From Arcobacter nitrofigilis DSM 7299 (GTDB taxonomy: Bacteria; Campylobacterota; Campylobacteria; Campylobacterales; Arcobacteraceae): a DNA stretch of 64,000 nt. Shown here piece by piece: positions 36,064 to 45,187 of the stretch. The first letter of the stretch is position 1; each line of letters opens with the position of its first letter. A program made the translations under genes and the position numbers. Below the pieces are notes generated by a model. That model worked only from the letters and a program-made list of their open reading frames with translations, searched no databases and had not been told where the DNA came from. The stretch lies in NCBI RefSeq assembly GCF_000092245.1, contig NC_014166.1:1736001-1800000 (forward strand), written 5' to 3'.

Positions 36064-38241
36064 TCAAATATTAGCTGAAGCTAACTCAATTCTATCTCTA
36101 CTAACTTTTAATACTTTTAATTCTACTTTATCACCAACACTTAAAACATCAGAGACATTTTTAACTCTCTCTTTAGATATTTTAGAGATATGTAACAATC
36201 CTTCACCACCTTTTGGTAGTTTCATAAATGCACCAAAATCAACTATTCGCTCAACTATACCTTCTAAAACTTCCTCTTCTTTATACAAAGAATCAAAAAT
36301 AATTTTTTCGTTTTGTTTTCTTGAAGGGGCATTATCTGAAATTGTTTTAATATGTGCACAAGCATCTAATACATTTTGTTTATTGTCACCAGCAACTTTA
36401 ACATTACCACTATCTCTATCTAAATCAATAGAGACAGAAAATTTTTCAATAATTTCTTTAATTGTAGAGCCTGCTTTTCCAATAACTACCATGATTTTAC
36501 TAGGATCAATTGCAAATTGTTCCATCAATGGCAATGCTGGACTTGGAATAATTTCAGCAGATGCTTCTTCCATAAGAGTTAAGATATGTTCTCTTCCTTC
36601 TTTTGCTTGTAAAAGAGCCTCTTTTAAAACACTTAATTCTATTCCACCAAGTTTAATATCCATTTGTAAAGCAGTAATTCCTGTTTTTGGACCAGCAACT
36701 TTAAAATCCATATCTCCATCATGGTCTTCTAATCCCATAATATCTGTTAATACACAATGTTTATCACCTTCAACAACCATTCCCATAGCAACACCTGCAA
36801 CTAAACCTGATATTGGTACTCCTGCTGCTTTTAAGGCTAAAGAACCACCACATACTGTTGCCATTGATGAAGAACCATTTGACTCTAAAATTTCAGATAC
36901 TAATCTTACTGTATCTGCAAAATCTCTATCAATAGTAGCTTCTAATGCTCTTTTACCTAAGTTACCATGTCCTAGTTCTCTTCTTCCTACACCAAACATA
37001 GGTTTTGCTTCACCTACTGAAAACCCAGGGAAGTTATAATGAACCATGAAGTTTTCCATAGATGTTGATTTTTCATTTAATGTTTCAAACATTTGACCAT
37101 CTTTAGCACCTGCTAATGTTGCCACAACTAAAGCTTGTGTTTCTCCCCTTGTAAATAAACAAGAAGAGTGAGCAGATGGTAAAATATTTGTATCAATAGA
37201 TATAGGTCTAACAGTTTTTAAACCTCTTCCATCAGCTCTTACATGATCATTTACAATCATTGCTCTTACAACTTCTTTTTTTACAATTGAAACTGCTTCA
37301 TAAACATTTTCAAAAGGAAACTCATTTGAAGTACAATATTCATCTTTTGCAATTTTTTTAGCTAAATCTTTTAATTCAGTTGCTCTTTCACTTTTAGCTA
37401 ATTTTTTAACAGCATCTTTTACATCATGTAAGTATGTATTTTTTACATGTACTATCAAATCTTCAGAAATTGTAAATTCGACTAATTCAACCTCATGTTT
37501 TTCTTTACAAACATTTTCAAAACCAGTTTCATATGTTGAGTTAGCTTCTTTTAAAGCTATTTGAGCAATTGAAATAGCTTCAACTAATTCTTCCTCTGTC
37601 ATCTCATTTGTTTTATGGATTTTTGAAAAAGCTTCAATATCCACTTCAACCATATCTTCAGATGAAATAGCTCTCATCTCAATCATAAGAAGTTCATCTT
37701 TTGAACCTGCTACATATAAATCTAAAGTTGAATTTACCATATCTGTAACATTTGGATTTACAATATATTCTCCATCTATTTTAGCAATTCTTACACCTGC
37801 AACTGATTTTTTAACAGGAATATTAGAAGTATATAAAGCTGCACTTGCAGCATTTAATGCTAATGTTTGTAAATCAACATCTTTATCTGCACTTAAAACC
37901 ATAACTGTAATTGTTGTAGGATAAACATAACCTTTTGGGAAAAGTGGTCTTAAACTTCTATCTATAATTCTTGAAGTTAAAGTTTCTAATTCACTTGGTT
38001 TACTCTCTCTTTTGAAAAAACCACCTGGAATTTTTGCTGCTGCATATGCTTTTTCAATATATTGTACTGTCAATGGAGTAAAATCTTCAGAACCAGGATT
38101 ATCAAACTCACTTACAACTGTTGCTAATATAACTGCATTACCACATTTTGCTAAAACTGACCCATTAGCTTGTTTTGCAACTTTATTAAACTCAAAAATC
38201 TCATCTTTTCCATTTAATTCAAACTCGCATACTGTTGACAT
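36064..38241 (-). CDS. pnp: Polyribonucleotide nucleotidyltransferase (PNPase)
   Basis: This 725-aa enzyme has two RNase PH domains (about residues 1-220 and 320-540), a KH domain with MVVIGKAGSTIKEI near 587 and a C-terminal S1 domain (about 655-725) with IVERIVDFGAFMKL. It degrades RNA from the 3' end using phosphate. The active-site region LEDHDGDMDFKVAG is intact. The upstream phosphoribosyltransferase gene ends two bases before the pnp start, so they are likely cotranscribed. Confidence 0.98.
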   Translation of the reverse strand: MSTVCEFELNGKDEIFEFNKVAKQANGSVLAKCGNAVILATVVSEFDNPGSEDFTPLTVQYIEKAYAAAKIPGGFFKRESKPSELETLTSRIIDRSLRPLFPKGYVYPTTITVMVLSADKDVDLQTLALNAASAALYTSNIPVKKSVAGVRIAKIDGEYIVNPNVTDMVNSTLDLYVAGSKDELLMIEMRAISSEDMVEVDIEAFSKIHKTNEMTEEELVEAISIAQIALKEANSTYETGFENVCKEKHEVELVEFTISEDLIVHVKNTYLHDVKDAVKKLAKSERATELKDLAKKIAKDEYCTSNEFPFENVYEAVSIVKKEVVRAMIVNDHVRADGRGLKTVRPISIDTNILPSAHSSCLFTRGETQALVVATLAGAKDGQMFETLNEKSTSMENFMVHYNFPGFSVGEAKPMFGVGRRELGHGNLGKRALEATIDRDFADTVRLVSEILESNGSSSMATVCGGSLALKAAGVPISGLVAGVAMGMVVEGDKHCVLTDIMGLEDHDGDMDFKVAGPKTGITALQMDIKLGGIELSVLKEALLQAKEGREHILTLMEEASAEIIPSPALPLMEQFAIDPSKIMVVIGKAGSTIKEIIEKFSVSIDLDRDSGNVKVAGDNKQNVLDACAHIKTISDNAPSRKQNEKIIFDSLYKEEEVLEGIVERIVDFGAFMKLPKGGEGLLHISKISKERVKNVSDVLSVGDKVELKVLKVSRDRIELASANI

Positions 38242-38243
38242 AA

Positions 38244-38915
38244 TTATTTATCCTTTATATTTTTAATATCTTCAAATGTTACTTCTTCTAACTCATTATA
38301 ATAATAATTAATTGAGATAAAATGATCTAAACTCTCTACATAATACAAATCATCAGCAATAGATTCAATTGTTTGGATACTAGCATTTGGTAGTATTGGA
38401 ATTGCAACTGAAACTGATTTTGCACCTAAATTAATAGCTGTTTTAATACAAGCCATCATAGTAAGTCCTGTATTTAATCCTTCATCAACAAGAAGAATAT
38501 TCTTATCTTTTATATCTTTTATTCTTTCTCCTGATCTAAATTTACTTAACTTATTTAAAATCATACTTTCATATACATATTTTGACTTTGAATAAATAAA
38601 ATCTAAACTTAAATCAAAAGAGCGAGCTAGTTCTTCATGAATAACAACCTCTTCACTCTCTGTTACAATTGCAATTTCACACTCTTCATTATTTGGAGCC
38701 AATACTTTTTCAGTAAAAAGTATTTTAAATTGAGCATCTAGTTTTTTAGCAATTATTTTTGCAATTGAAAATCCACCAAAAGATGAAGCAACAACTGTCC
38801 AATCTTCTAATCTCATTTTTTCTATTGGTAAAATCTCAATTAATTTATGTGCAGCATCTTCTCTATTTTTAAAATAAATTTTACTTCCACTACATTTTAC
38901 TTCAAAATCTTCCAA
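38244..38915 (-). CDS. Type I phosphoribosyltransferase-family protein
   Basis: The 223-aa protein has the PRPP-binding signature near residue 140 as LLVDEGLNTGLTMMACIKTA, with the usual hydrophobic strand and acidic pair partly changed (VDEG rather than VDDG). An early SSFGGFSIAKIIAKKL segment fits the substrate loop region. This looks like the generic ComF/Orf223-type phosphoribosyltransferases seen in many genomes, and its true substrate is unknown. It sits between lptD and pnp with essentially no gap, so it is part of that operon. Confidence 0.8.
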   Translation of the reverse strand: MEDFEVKCSGSKIYFKNREDAAHKLIEILPIEKMRLEDWTVVASSFGGFSIAKIIAKKLDAQFKILFTEKVLAPNNEECEIAIVTESEEVVIHEELARSFDLSLDFIYSKSKYVYESMILNKLSKFRSGERIKDIKDKNILLVDEGLNTGLTMMACIKTAINLGAKSVSVAIPILPNASIQTIESIADDLYYVESLDHFISINYYYNELEEVTFEDIKNIKDK

Positions 38916-41012
38916 CTACTTATCCTCTTTTACTGTATATTGCTGTTTAAAACCACCAATTGGTTTTAATGTTAATTCAAGAAAAACTATATCTTGTCTT
39001 CTAGAGTTTCTTATTGTTGAAGAAGATGGAGTTATCTCTTTTGTATAACTTAAGTTCAAATCCCAGCACTTATCATTAATTCCGAGAATAAAAGCTTGTT
39101 TATTTCTAAGTTTTTTTTCTATATTGTAATTTTCTTCATATGTAAACTTATAATCTTTATAAAAAGTAAATCCTGTATTTAAAGTATATGATTCTAAATC
39201 TTCTTTTCCAGAATTAGGAGTATTTTTAGACATATAATGTGTTGCATTAAAAAAATAGTTTTCATAATTAAATGAAAAGCTTGTAGAAGATTCTGTTAAT
39301 TTATTATCTAAATTACTATATACAATCCTATTTGAAATACTTCCCAAAAAGTAATTATATCTAATTTCATTCTCTAAGTCACCTAGTTCTGTATTATTAA
39401 AATCATCATAAATTATAGATTGACTAATTTTGTGATTAATTATCTCTTTTAAATCTTCAAGATCAGTCCATGACTGATTTAGAGAAAAAGTTATTGTTTT
39501 AGTTGTTTTTGATAAAGGAAAAGGAGACAGCTCACTTGAAGTATTAGTTAAAGGATAAATATCACCTTCAGATTTTACAACATTTGGTATTACAAAATCT
39601 GTATTAAAATTAATTGTATGAATTCCAGTATCATATTTTTTTACTAAATTTGTATTCAAGGTAACTTTATGTCTATTTTCTACAAAAGTAGCATTTTTAT
39701 AATTACCATTAGCGTTTGAATAATTAATTTTTGAGACAGTAACTTCTTCTTGTAAAATTACTCTTAAATAATCATCAAACATAGAAAAACTATAAGAAAC
39801 AGGAACATTTAAATCAGTTTTTACAGCATCAATACCTGTTTGTCTTGTATAATTAGTAGATTGTAAATCAGCTGAATATAGAAGTTTATCAAAAAATAAG
39901 TTATCACTAAAAGAGTGTAGTTGGACTTGTGGTAATTGTTGCAGTGTAGTTTTATTAGAGTCTAAATTAGTATCCATATAATGTCGTAAATATGTTCCAA
40001 AATAGTAATCATTATTTTTATAATAATAATTAACTTTTGACTCTACTTTTTTCTCAACTGATGAATTTTTTTGACTACTATCTTCTAAATTGTAATATTC
40101 AATATCATTTAACCATTTTATTGAAGCATATAATCCATCATCACTATCATTCCCACTAAAAATATTATTTCTAAGATAGTCAATATTCCAACCAAAATGA
40201 TTATCATTTCTTAAAGAGTTTTCTTTAACATAATCATCTTTTTCTTTAAAATATCCACTTCCAATTTTTAAAATGGAATCTGGTGAATCAGCATATCTAT
40301 AATATGCATACATACCATATCCTCTATTTAGTCTTACTTGTGGAATAAGTTCAACATCATAATTATCAGCAGGAGCTATAAAAATTGGTTGAGAGTACAA
40401 AAAACCTTCACCTGATGAATAACCAACTGTTGGTCGTAAAAGTCCAGTTCTTCTAGTTTTATCTGTTGAGAACCCTATATAAGGAGTATACATCACTGGA
40501 ATATTTTTAATATAAAGTCTAGCATTATAAGCATTTAGCCACTGATCTTTTGTATCATAATCTGCACTAGAAAATCTTATATTCCAAGCAGGATCGATAC
40601 AATCACAACTTGACATTATTGAATCTTTAAAATGATAAGAATCTTTTTCTTTATTTGCATCGTGAGATGTTACCCATAATTGTGATTTATTATCTAAAAG
40701 AAGTATTGGGTTTTCTGTTACACTTTCATTATTTAAATCAACAAAGGCATAATCACTTTGAGTTTGAATTATATTATCTTTTAAAATAACAACATTATCA
40801 AAAAGTTCTAAAGTACCATTTTCTTTATCATAAATTACTTTTTGTGCGGAGATATAATACTTAGGAGAAAATATTACTACATCACCCTTTGCTATTACTA
40901 TATTATCTTTACTATTTAGGTCATTAGACAGTATCTGAAGTTTTTCTTTTTGAAAATCTTTTGAATATAAACTACCAAGAAGTATTGGTAAAATTAGAAG
41001 TGATTTATGCAT
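38916..41012 (-). CDS. lptD: LptD, outer-membrane LPS assembly protein
   Basis: The 698-aa product starts with a signal peptide (about residues 1-18) and continues with an LptA/OstA-like domain (about 25-130) with VIAKGDVVIFSPKYYISAQK. A long outer-membrane beta-barrel region (about 180-690) follows. A cysteine pair in SSCDCIDPAW near residue 135 may take part in disulfide bonding. LptD inserts lipopolysaccharide into the outer leaflet with LptE. The gene overlaps the RDD gene by 8 bases. Confidence 0.93.
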   Translation of the reverse strand: MHKSLLILPILLGSLYSKDFQKEKLQILSNDLNSKDNIVIAKGDVVIFSPKYYISAQKVIYDKENGTLELFDNVVILKDNIIQTQSDYAFVDLNNESVTENPILLLDNKSQLWVTSHDANKEKDSYHFKDSIMSSCDCIDPAWNIRFSSADYDTKDQWLNAYNARLYIKNIPVMYTPYIGFSTDKTRRTGLLRPTVGYSSGEGFLYSQPIFIAPADNYDVELIPQVRLNRGYGMYAYYRYADSPDSILKIGSGYFKEKDDYVKENSLRNDNHFGWNIDYLRNNIFSGNDSDDGLYASIKWLNDIEYYNLEDSSQKNSSVEKKVESKVNYYYKNNDYYFGTYLRHYMDTNLDSNKTTLQQLPQVQLHSFSDNLFFDKLLYSADLQSTNYTRQTGIDAVKTDLNVPVSYSFSMFDDYLRVILQEEVTVSKINYSNANGNYKNATFVENRHKVTLNTNLVKKYDTGIHTINFNTDFVIPNVVKSEGDIYPLTNTSSELSPFPLSKTTKTITFSLNQSWTDLEDLKEIINHKISQSIIYDDFNNTELGDLENEIRYNYFLGSISNRIVYSNLDNKLTESSTSFSFNYENYFFNATHYMSKNTPNSGKEDLESYTLNTGFTFYKDYKFTYEENYNIEKKLRNKQAFILGINDKCWDLNLSYTKEITPSSSTIRNSRRQDIVFLELTLKPIGGFKQQYTVKEDK

Positions 41013-41448
41013 TTACAACCAATGTTTTTGAAATTTTATCATGAAATGTTTGTTTACCCTCGTTAAAAAATGCGAATATAAAGCCAATATAAAAAAACAT
41101 TTCACTTAAAATTCTACCAAATGATCTTAACGCAGATTGTATCAAACTAATTTTAGAAAAGTCATCATAATCAATAACTCTTATTTTTGCTACAATTTTA
41201 CCAAGTGTAGCACCATAATACCATACAAAAAATGTTTGATAAACAAACTTTAAAACTAAAACTTGAAAAACAAATTTATTCATTAAAATTAAAACTGTAG
41301 TTAAATCACTTCCATTATTAACAATAGTATCCCAAAATATAGCTAATATAATAAATGTAATTAACATATCATCGATTATAAATGCTATTATTCTAGAGTT
41401 AATTGTTGCAAGTTCAAAATTATCACTATTTGTTTGTTTATCTATCAT
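41005..41448 (-). CDS. RDD-family membrane protein
   Basis: This 147-aa protein has an RDD domain: a first helix around residues 18-40 with IAFIIDDMLITFII, a second helix at about 52-72 and a third at about 110-130, with the FYGATLGKIVAKIRV-like block between. The function of RDD proteins is poorly known; some are linked to ion transport. It lies between purD and lptD and overlaps lptD, a fixed neighbour in many Campylobacterota as far as I recall. Confidence 0.85.
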   Translation of the reverse strand: MIDKQTNSDNFELATINSRIIAFIIDDMLITFIILAIFWDTIVNNGSDLTTVLILMNKFVFQVLVLKFVYQTFFVWYYGATLGKIVAKIRVIDYDDFSKISLIQSALRSFGRILSEMFFYIGFIFAFFNEGKQTFHDKISKTLVVNA

Positions 41449-41452
41449 AAAA

Positions 41453-42721
41453 CTACTTTAATGCTTGATATGCGATATCTGTTCTACATTTTTTACCAGC
41501 AAAATGAACTTGCCCACAAAGTGCATAAGCTCTATCTCTTGCTTGTTTTATTGTTGTACCAAACCCAACACAAACTAAAACTCTTCCACCTGTTGCAAAA
41601 AGTTTATCATCTTCTTTTTCAACTCCGGCATAAGAGATATGAGTATTATTTAAAATATCTTCATCAACTATATCATCAACTATTATTTCAGCTGGTTCAC
41701 TTGAGCTATATGGATAGTTTTTACTAGCCATAACAACGCCAACACTAAACTCATCTTTGATTTTTATATCAAGTGATTTTAAATCTTTTGTTGCACCTTT
41801 ATAAAAAAGTTCAGAAACAGGAGTTTCAAGTAATGGCATCAAAATTTCACACTCAGGATCTCCAAATCTTACATTATATTCTAATATAATTGGTTCACCT
41901 TTTACTACCATAACACCTATAAAAAGGACACCTTCATAAGCAGCTCCTTCTTTTCTCATACCTTCTAAAGTTGGTTTAATAACTCTTTCTTCAACTTTTT
42001 TATAAATATCATCATTTACTAAAGGTGTTGGAGCATATGCACCCATTCCACCAGTATTTGGCCCTGTATCACCATCCCCTATTCTCTTATGATCTTGGGC
42101 AGCTGGTAATACTTTATAATTTTCACCATCACAAATGGCAAAAATTGATAATTCATAACCATCTAAAAACTCTTCTACCACAACGCAGTTTCCAGCATCT
42201 CCAAAAGATTCACCGCTTAGCATATCTGAAACTGCTTGCTTTGCTTCATCTTTTGATTGAGCGATTATTACACCTTTTCCAGCACATAATCCATCTGCTT
42301 TTACTACTATTGGTGTATTTTTCATATTATCAATGAAACTATGAGCTTCATTTTCATTACTTGTTTCTATAAATGCAGCTGTTGGAATATTATATTTTTT
42401 TAATATATTTTTCATATAAACTTTTGAACCTTCAAGTCTAGCAGCTGCAGCACTTGGTCCAAAAATAGTTAAATCATTCTCTTTAAAGATATCTACAACT
42501 CCCTCTACTAAAGGAGCTTCTGGTCCAACAATTGTTAAATCTATTTTATTATTTTTTGCCCATAAAGCTAATTCTTTATAATCTTTAATATTTATATTAG
42601 TACCTAAATTCTGTGTAGCCCCATTTCCTGGCATAAAATATATATCGTGCTTATTCTCTTTAGATATAGCTAATCCAATAGAGTACTCTCTACCGCCGCT
42701 ACCAAGTATTAAAATATTCAC
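41453..42721 (-). CDS. purD: Phosphoribosylamine-glycine ligase
   Basis: The 422-aa enzyme starts at the GTG at 42721, giving [15 protein letters not shown] as in other PurD proteins, with an AAGGAAAATCATA leader as ribosome site. The frame stays open upstream to 42799, but that part overlaps the 6S-like RNA and has no family similarity. The ATP-grasp core includes [15 protein letters not shown] and [12 protein letters not shown]. It makes glycinamide ribonucleotide in purine synthesis. The RDD gene follows after 4 bases. Confidence 0.96.
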   Translation of the reverse strand: MNILILGSGGREYSIGLAISKENKHDIYFMPGNGATQNLGTNINIKDYKELALWAKNNKIDLTIVGPEAPLVEGVVDIFKENDLTIFGPSAAAARLEGSKVYMKNILKKYNIPTAAFIETSNENEAHSFIDNMKNTPIVVKADGLCAGKGVIIAQSKDEAKQAVSDMLSGESFGDAGNCVVVEEFLDGYELSIFAICDGENYKVLPAAQDHKRIGDGDTGPNTGGMGAYAPTPLVNDDIYKKVEERVIKPTLEGMRKEGAAYEGVLFIGVMVVKGEPIILEYNVRFGDPECEILMPLLETPVSELFYKGATKDLKSLDIKIKDEFSVGVVMASKNYPYSSSEPAEIIVDDIVDEDILNNTHISYAGVEKEDDKLFATGGRVLVCVGFGTTIKQARDRAYALCGQVHFAGKKCRTDIAYQALK

Positions 42722-42747
42722 TATGATTTTCCTTAATAATTGTAAGT

Positions 42748-42921
42748 TATCCAAGTAGCCGTTAACCATCAAACCGGCCCTAAAAGCCAACTCTAGCACA
42801 TAAGAACTAATATTTTAGGAGCAGAAATACTAAAAGCAAACGCTGCACACCATATCGTTACATTACGTACAAAAAAACAGTATCGGACCCTCAACGATGG
42901 AAATCCCGAACTACTTAGATA
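42748..42921 (-). ncRNA. ssrS: 6S RNA candidate upstream of purD
   Basis: This gene-free segment is less AT-rich than its surroundings. On the minus strand its two ends pair: TATCTAAGTAG (42911-42921) with CTACTTGGATA (42748-42758), 11 pairs with one G-U. Nested inside are CCATC/GATGG (42896-42900 with 42766-42770) and GGTCC/GGGCC (42885-42889 with 42776-42780). The rest folds toward a terminal hairpin. The result is a long rod of about 174 bases with internal loops, the 6S shape. As I recall, 6S in Helicobacter and Campylobacter also lies next to purD. 6S RNA binds the housekeeping RNA polymerase in stationary phase. Confidence 0.7.
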
Positions 42922-42926
42922 GTATT

Positions 42927-42932
42927 ATTTTA
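42927..42932 (-). promoter_or_regulatory. Likely -10 box of the 6S RNA candidate
   Basis: On the minus strand the hexamer TAAAAT lies about 7 bases before the first base of the outer 6S stem, within the AT-rich context AGATAAAATAATACTATC. This is the right place for a sigma-70 type -10 element. No clear -35 is seen, as is usual in this group. Confidence 0.45.
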
Positions 42933-42948
42933 TCTAATTATGATTGAA

Positions 42949-43593
42949 TTAAAGATTAATTTTATTGAAATGTTTTGCAAGTTCAATACATGCTTCAATT
43001 GACTGAGTAGGAGAGGTTTTATATTTTATATTTTTAGGCATATATTTTGCAGTTGTATTTCCTATTACAATAGCTTTATAACTCTCATCCCAAACAATTT
43101 TGTCAAAGAAACACTTCACACAAGAAGGGGAAGTAAAGATAATAATTGAATTTAAAGCTGGAACTTTTAGATCTTTTTTATTGCAAATAGTTTTATAAAC
43201 TATTAATTCTTCTACATTTATTTTATTATCTTTCAAAATATTAAATAACTTTGAAACACTCTTTTCCCCTTTTACATATAAAACTTTTTTATTTTTTAAT
43301 AAGGGAATTAATTCATAAGCAAAATTATCTCCATGGGAAGAGACACCTGTAAAAACTACATTTGAATTATGTTTTTTCAAGATATCAGAAGTTTTTTTAG
43401 CAATGGCATATGAATCTAAGTTAGTCCAGGGTAAAGAGGCTTTATCAAGGGCATAAATGGCATTTTTTGATGTAAAAATCAAAGAATCATATTCTTGCAA
43501 GTTTATCCTAATATCAAGATACTCAATATCAAAAACAGGAAGATTTTCTACTCCTTCATATTTTGCATTTGAAAGTAAAACTATATTATTCAT
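42949..43593 (-). CDS. hemD: Uroporphyrinogen-III synthase
   Basis: The 214-aa product has the two-lobe HemD pattern: an N-terminal segment with DSLIFTSKNAIYAL near residue 36 and a C-terminal lobe with IIFTSPSCVKCFF near 150 and AIVIGNTTAKYM near 170. HemD closes and rearranges the linear tetrapyrrole in haem synthesis. HemD is poorly conserved, but these S/T-rich turns and the length fit. The start overlaps the SulP transporter gene by 8 bases. Confidence 0.85.
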   Translation of the reverse strand: MNNIVLLSNAKYEGVENLPVFDIEYLDIRINLQEYDSLIFTSKNAIYALDKASLPWTNLDSYAIAKKTSDILKKHNSNVVFTGVSSHGDNFAYELIPLLKNKKVLYVKGEKSVSKLFNILKDNKINVEELIVYKTICNKKDLKVPALNSIIIFTSPSCVKCFFDKIVWDESYKAIVIGNTTAKYMPKNIKYKTSPTQSIEACIELAKHFNKINL

Positions 43594-45169
43594 GTATTTG
43601 TAGGTTCTCTTTTTGAATTTTATTTATTGCTAAATCCATATTCTTATAAATAAGTGTATTCTTAAATATCTCACTATCTTCAATCTTTACTAGTCTTCTT
43701 CTATCTCTCTCTTTTACGACCAAGGAAACATCAATATTATAATCTTTTAATAAATTAATAATTTCTTCAATTGTGATAATTGCAGAAATATCTAAAAAAG
43801 CTATATCCCTACAATCAATAATAATATATTTAGCTTTTAAAACTTTTTTTATTCTTCGTTCAAGTATCATAGCACTTCCAAAGAAAAAAGCTCCATCAAT
43901 TCTTAATATTCTTATATCAGTATTATCAATATCTATATCAAAAGGACTATCTTTGAACGATTTTATTGTTTGAATTCTTGTCTCTTTTGATATTTTATAA
44001 ACAGCTGATATTGCTGCAAAAGTAATACCTGCACCAACTGCCATAATTAAATCAACAAATACAGTTAATAATAAAACGGTAATCATAATTAGTATGTCAT
44101 TTTTATGCAAGACTTTCATGATTCTAAAAAATCTATAATCAATAATATCAACACCAACTTTTATCAAGATTCCAGATAAGACAGCCAAAGGAACTTGAGA
44201 AGCATATTTAGCGAAAAAGACAACAGTGATTAAAAGCATAATAGAGTGAGTCATTCCAGAAATTCTGGTAACTCCTCCACTTTTTATATTAATTACAGTT
44301 CTCATAGTAGCCCCTGCTCCTGGTATTCCTCCAACAAAAGCACATAATGAGTTACCAATTCCCTGCCCTATTAACTCTTTATTTGGTCTATGTTTTGTTT
44401 TAGTCATAGAATCTGCTACTAAGGATGTTAATAAAGTATCAATTGTTCCTAGTAAGGCTAATGTAAGTGCATACATAAAAATATCTTTTAACTTTAAAAT
44501 ATCAAAATTAAAAGGTAAAACAAAATTAGGTAAAGATGTTGGGATTTCACCTATTACTTTAATATCATATCCATAATAAATACTAAAAGATGTCATAACT
44601 ATCAAAGCAATTAGTGCAGAAGGTATAATTTTTGTAATAACTTTAGGAGTTAAAAACATAATTATTAAGGTGATATAAGCGATTATCAAAGAGTCATTAT
44701 TAGCTAACTGAAAGGTATTTGGAATTTCAATTAAAGTATGAATTACAGAACCATAACCATCAACTCCTAAAAAAGGATTGATTTGTAAGATGATTATTAT
44801 AATACCAATTCCAGTCATAAATCCAGAAATAACAGGATAAGGAATAAATTTAATCCATTTACCAATGCCAAAAATACCAAAAGAGATTTGAATTATTCCT
44901 GCTAAAAATATCACCGTCATAACTGAAGCTAAATCATCTTTAAAAGCAACTATAGCAGCAGCTGTGATAACAGTCATAGGACCTGTTGGTCCTGATATTT
45001 GAGTTGGAGTTCCACCAAATAAAGCCGCAAAAAAACCAAGTATAATGGCTCCATAAATACCAGCTTCAGCCCCTGCTCCACTTGCGACTCCAAAAGCCAA
45101 AGCTAATGGTAAAGCTACAACTGCTGCAGTTACTCCCCCTAAAATATCATTCTTAATATTTTTAAACAA
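43586..45169 (-). CDS. SulP-family anion transporter with STAS domain
   Basis: This 527-aa protein has about 11-14 membrane helices (residues about 5-400), with the SulP signatures LPLALAFGVASGAG and TQISGPTGPMTVITAA near the N-terminus. A cytoplasmic STAS domain (about 425-520) follows, with YIIIDCRDIAFLDISAI. SulP proteins carry sulfate, bicarbonate or other anions; the substrate cannot be read from sequence. The start is TTG with an AAAGGG site seven bases upstream. It is between der and hemD in a minus-strand run. Confidence 0.9.
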   Translation of the reverse strand: MFKNIKNDILGGVTAAVVALPLALAFGVASGAGAEAGIYGAIILGFFAALFGGTPTQISGPTGPMTVITAAAIVAFKDDLASVMTVIFLAGIIQISFGIFGIGKWIKFIPYPVISGFMTGIGIIIIILQINPFLGVDGYGSVIHTLIEIPNTFQLANNDSLIIAYITLIIMFLTPKVITKIIPSALIALIVMTSFSIYYGYDIKVIGEIPTSLPNFVLPFNFDILKLKDIFMYALTLALLGTIDTLLTSLVADSMTKTKHRPNKELIGQGIGNSLCAFVGGIPGAGATMRTVINIKSGGVTRISGMTHSIMLLITVVFFAKYASQVPLAVLSGILIKVGVDIIDYRFFRIMKVLHKNDILIMITVLLLTVFVDLIMAVGAGITFAAISAVYKISKETRIQTIKSFKDSPFDIDIDNTDIRILRIDGAFFFGSAMILERRIKKVLKAKYIIIDCRDIAFLDISAIITIEEIINLLKDYNIDVSLVVKERDRRRLVKIEDSEIFKNTLIYKNMDLAINKIQKENLQIHE

Positions 45170-45187
45170 AAACTTACCCTTTGTTTA

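Noticed and set aside
36383-37039. Long open frame opposite pnp (218 codons on the plus strand)
   Set aside because: It is the complement of well conserved pnp coding sequence, with low-complexity serine/proline-rich product and no start context.
42722-42799. Extension of the purD reading frame upstream of the GTG at 42721
   Set aside because: The extra residues do not resemble PurD, the GTG has a good ribosome site and family-like N-terminus, and the region folds as the 6S RNA candidate.
42722-42948. tmRNA or SRP RNA in the gap upstream of purD
   Set aside because: No tRNA-like ends, tag peptide frame or SRP loop motif was seen; the long rod with paired ends fits 6S better.
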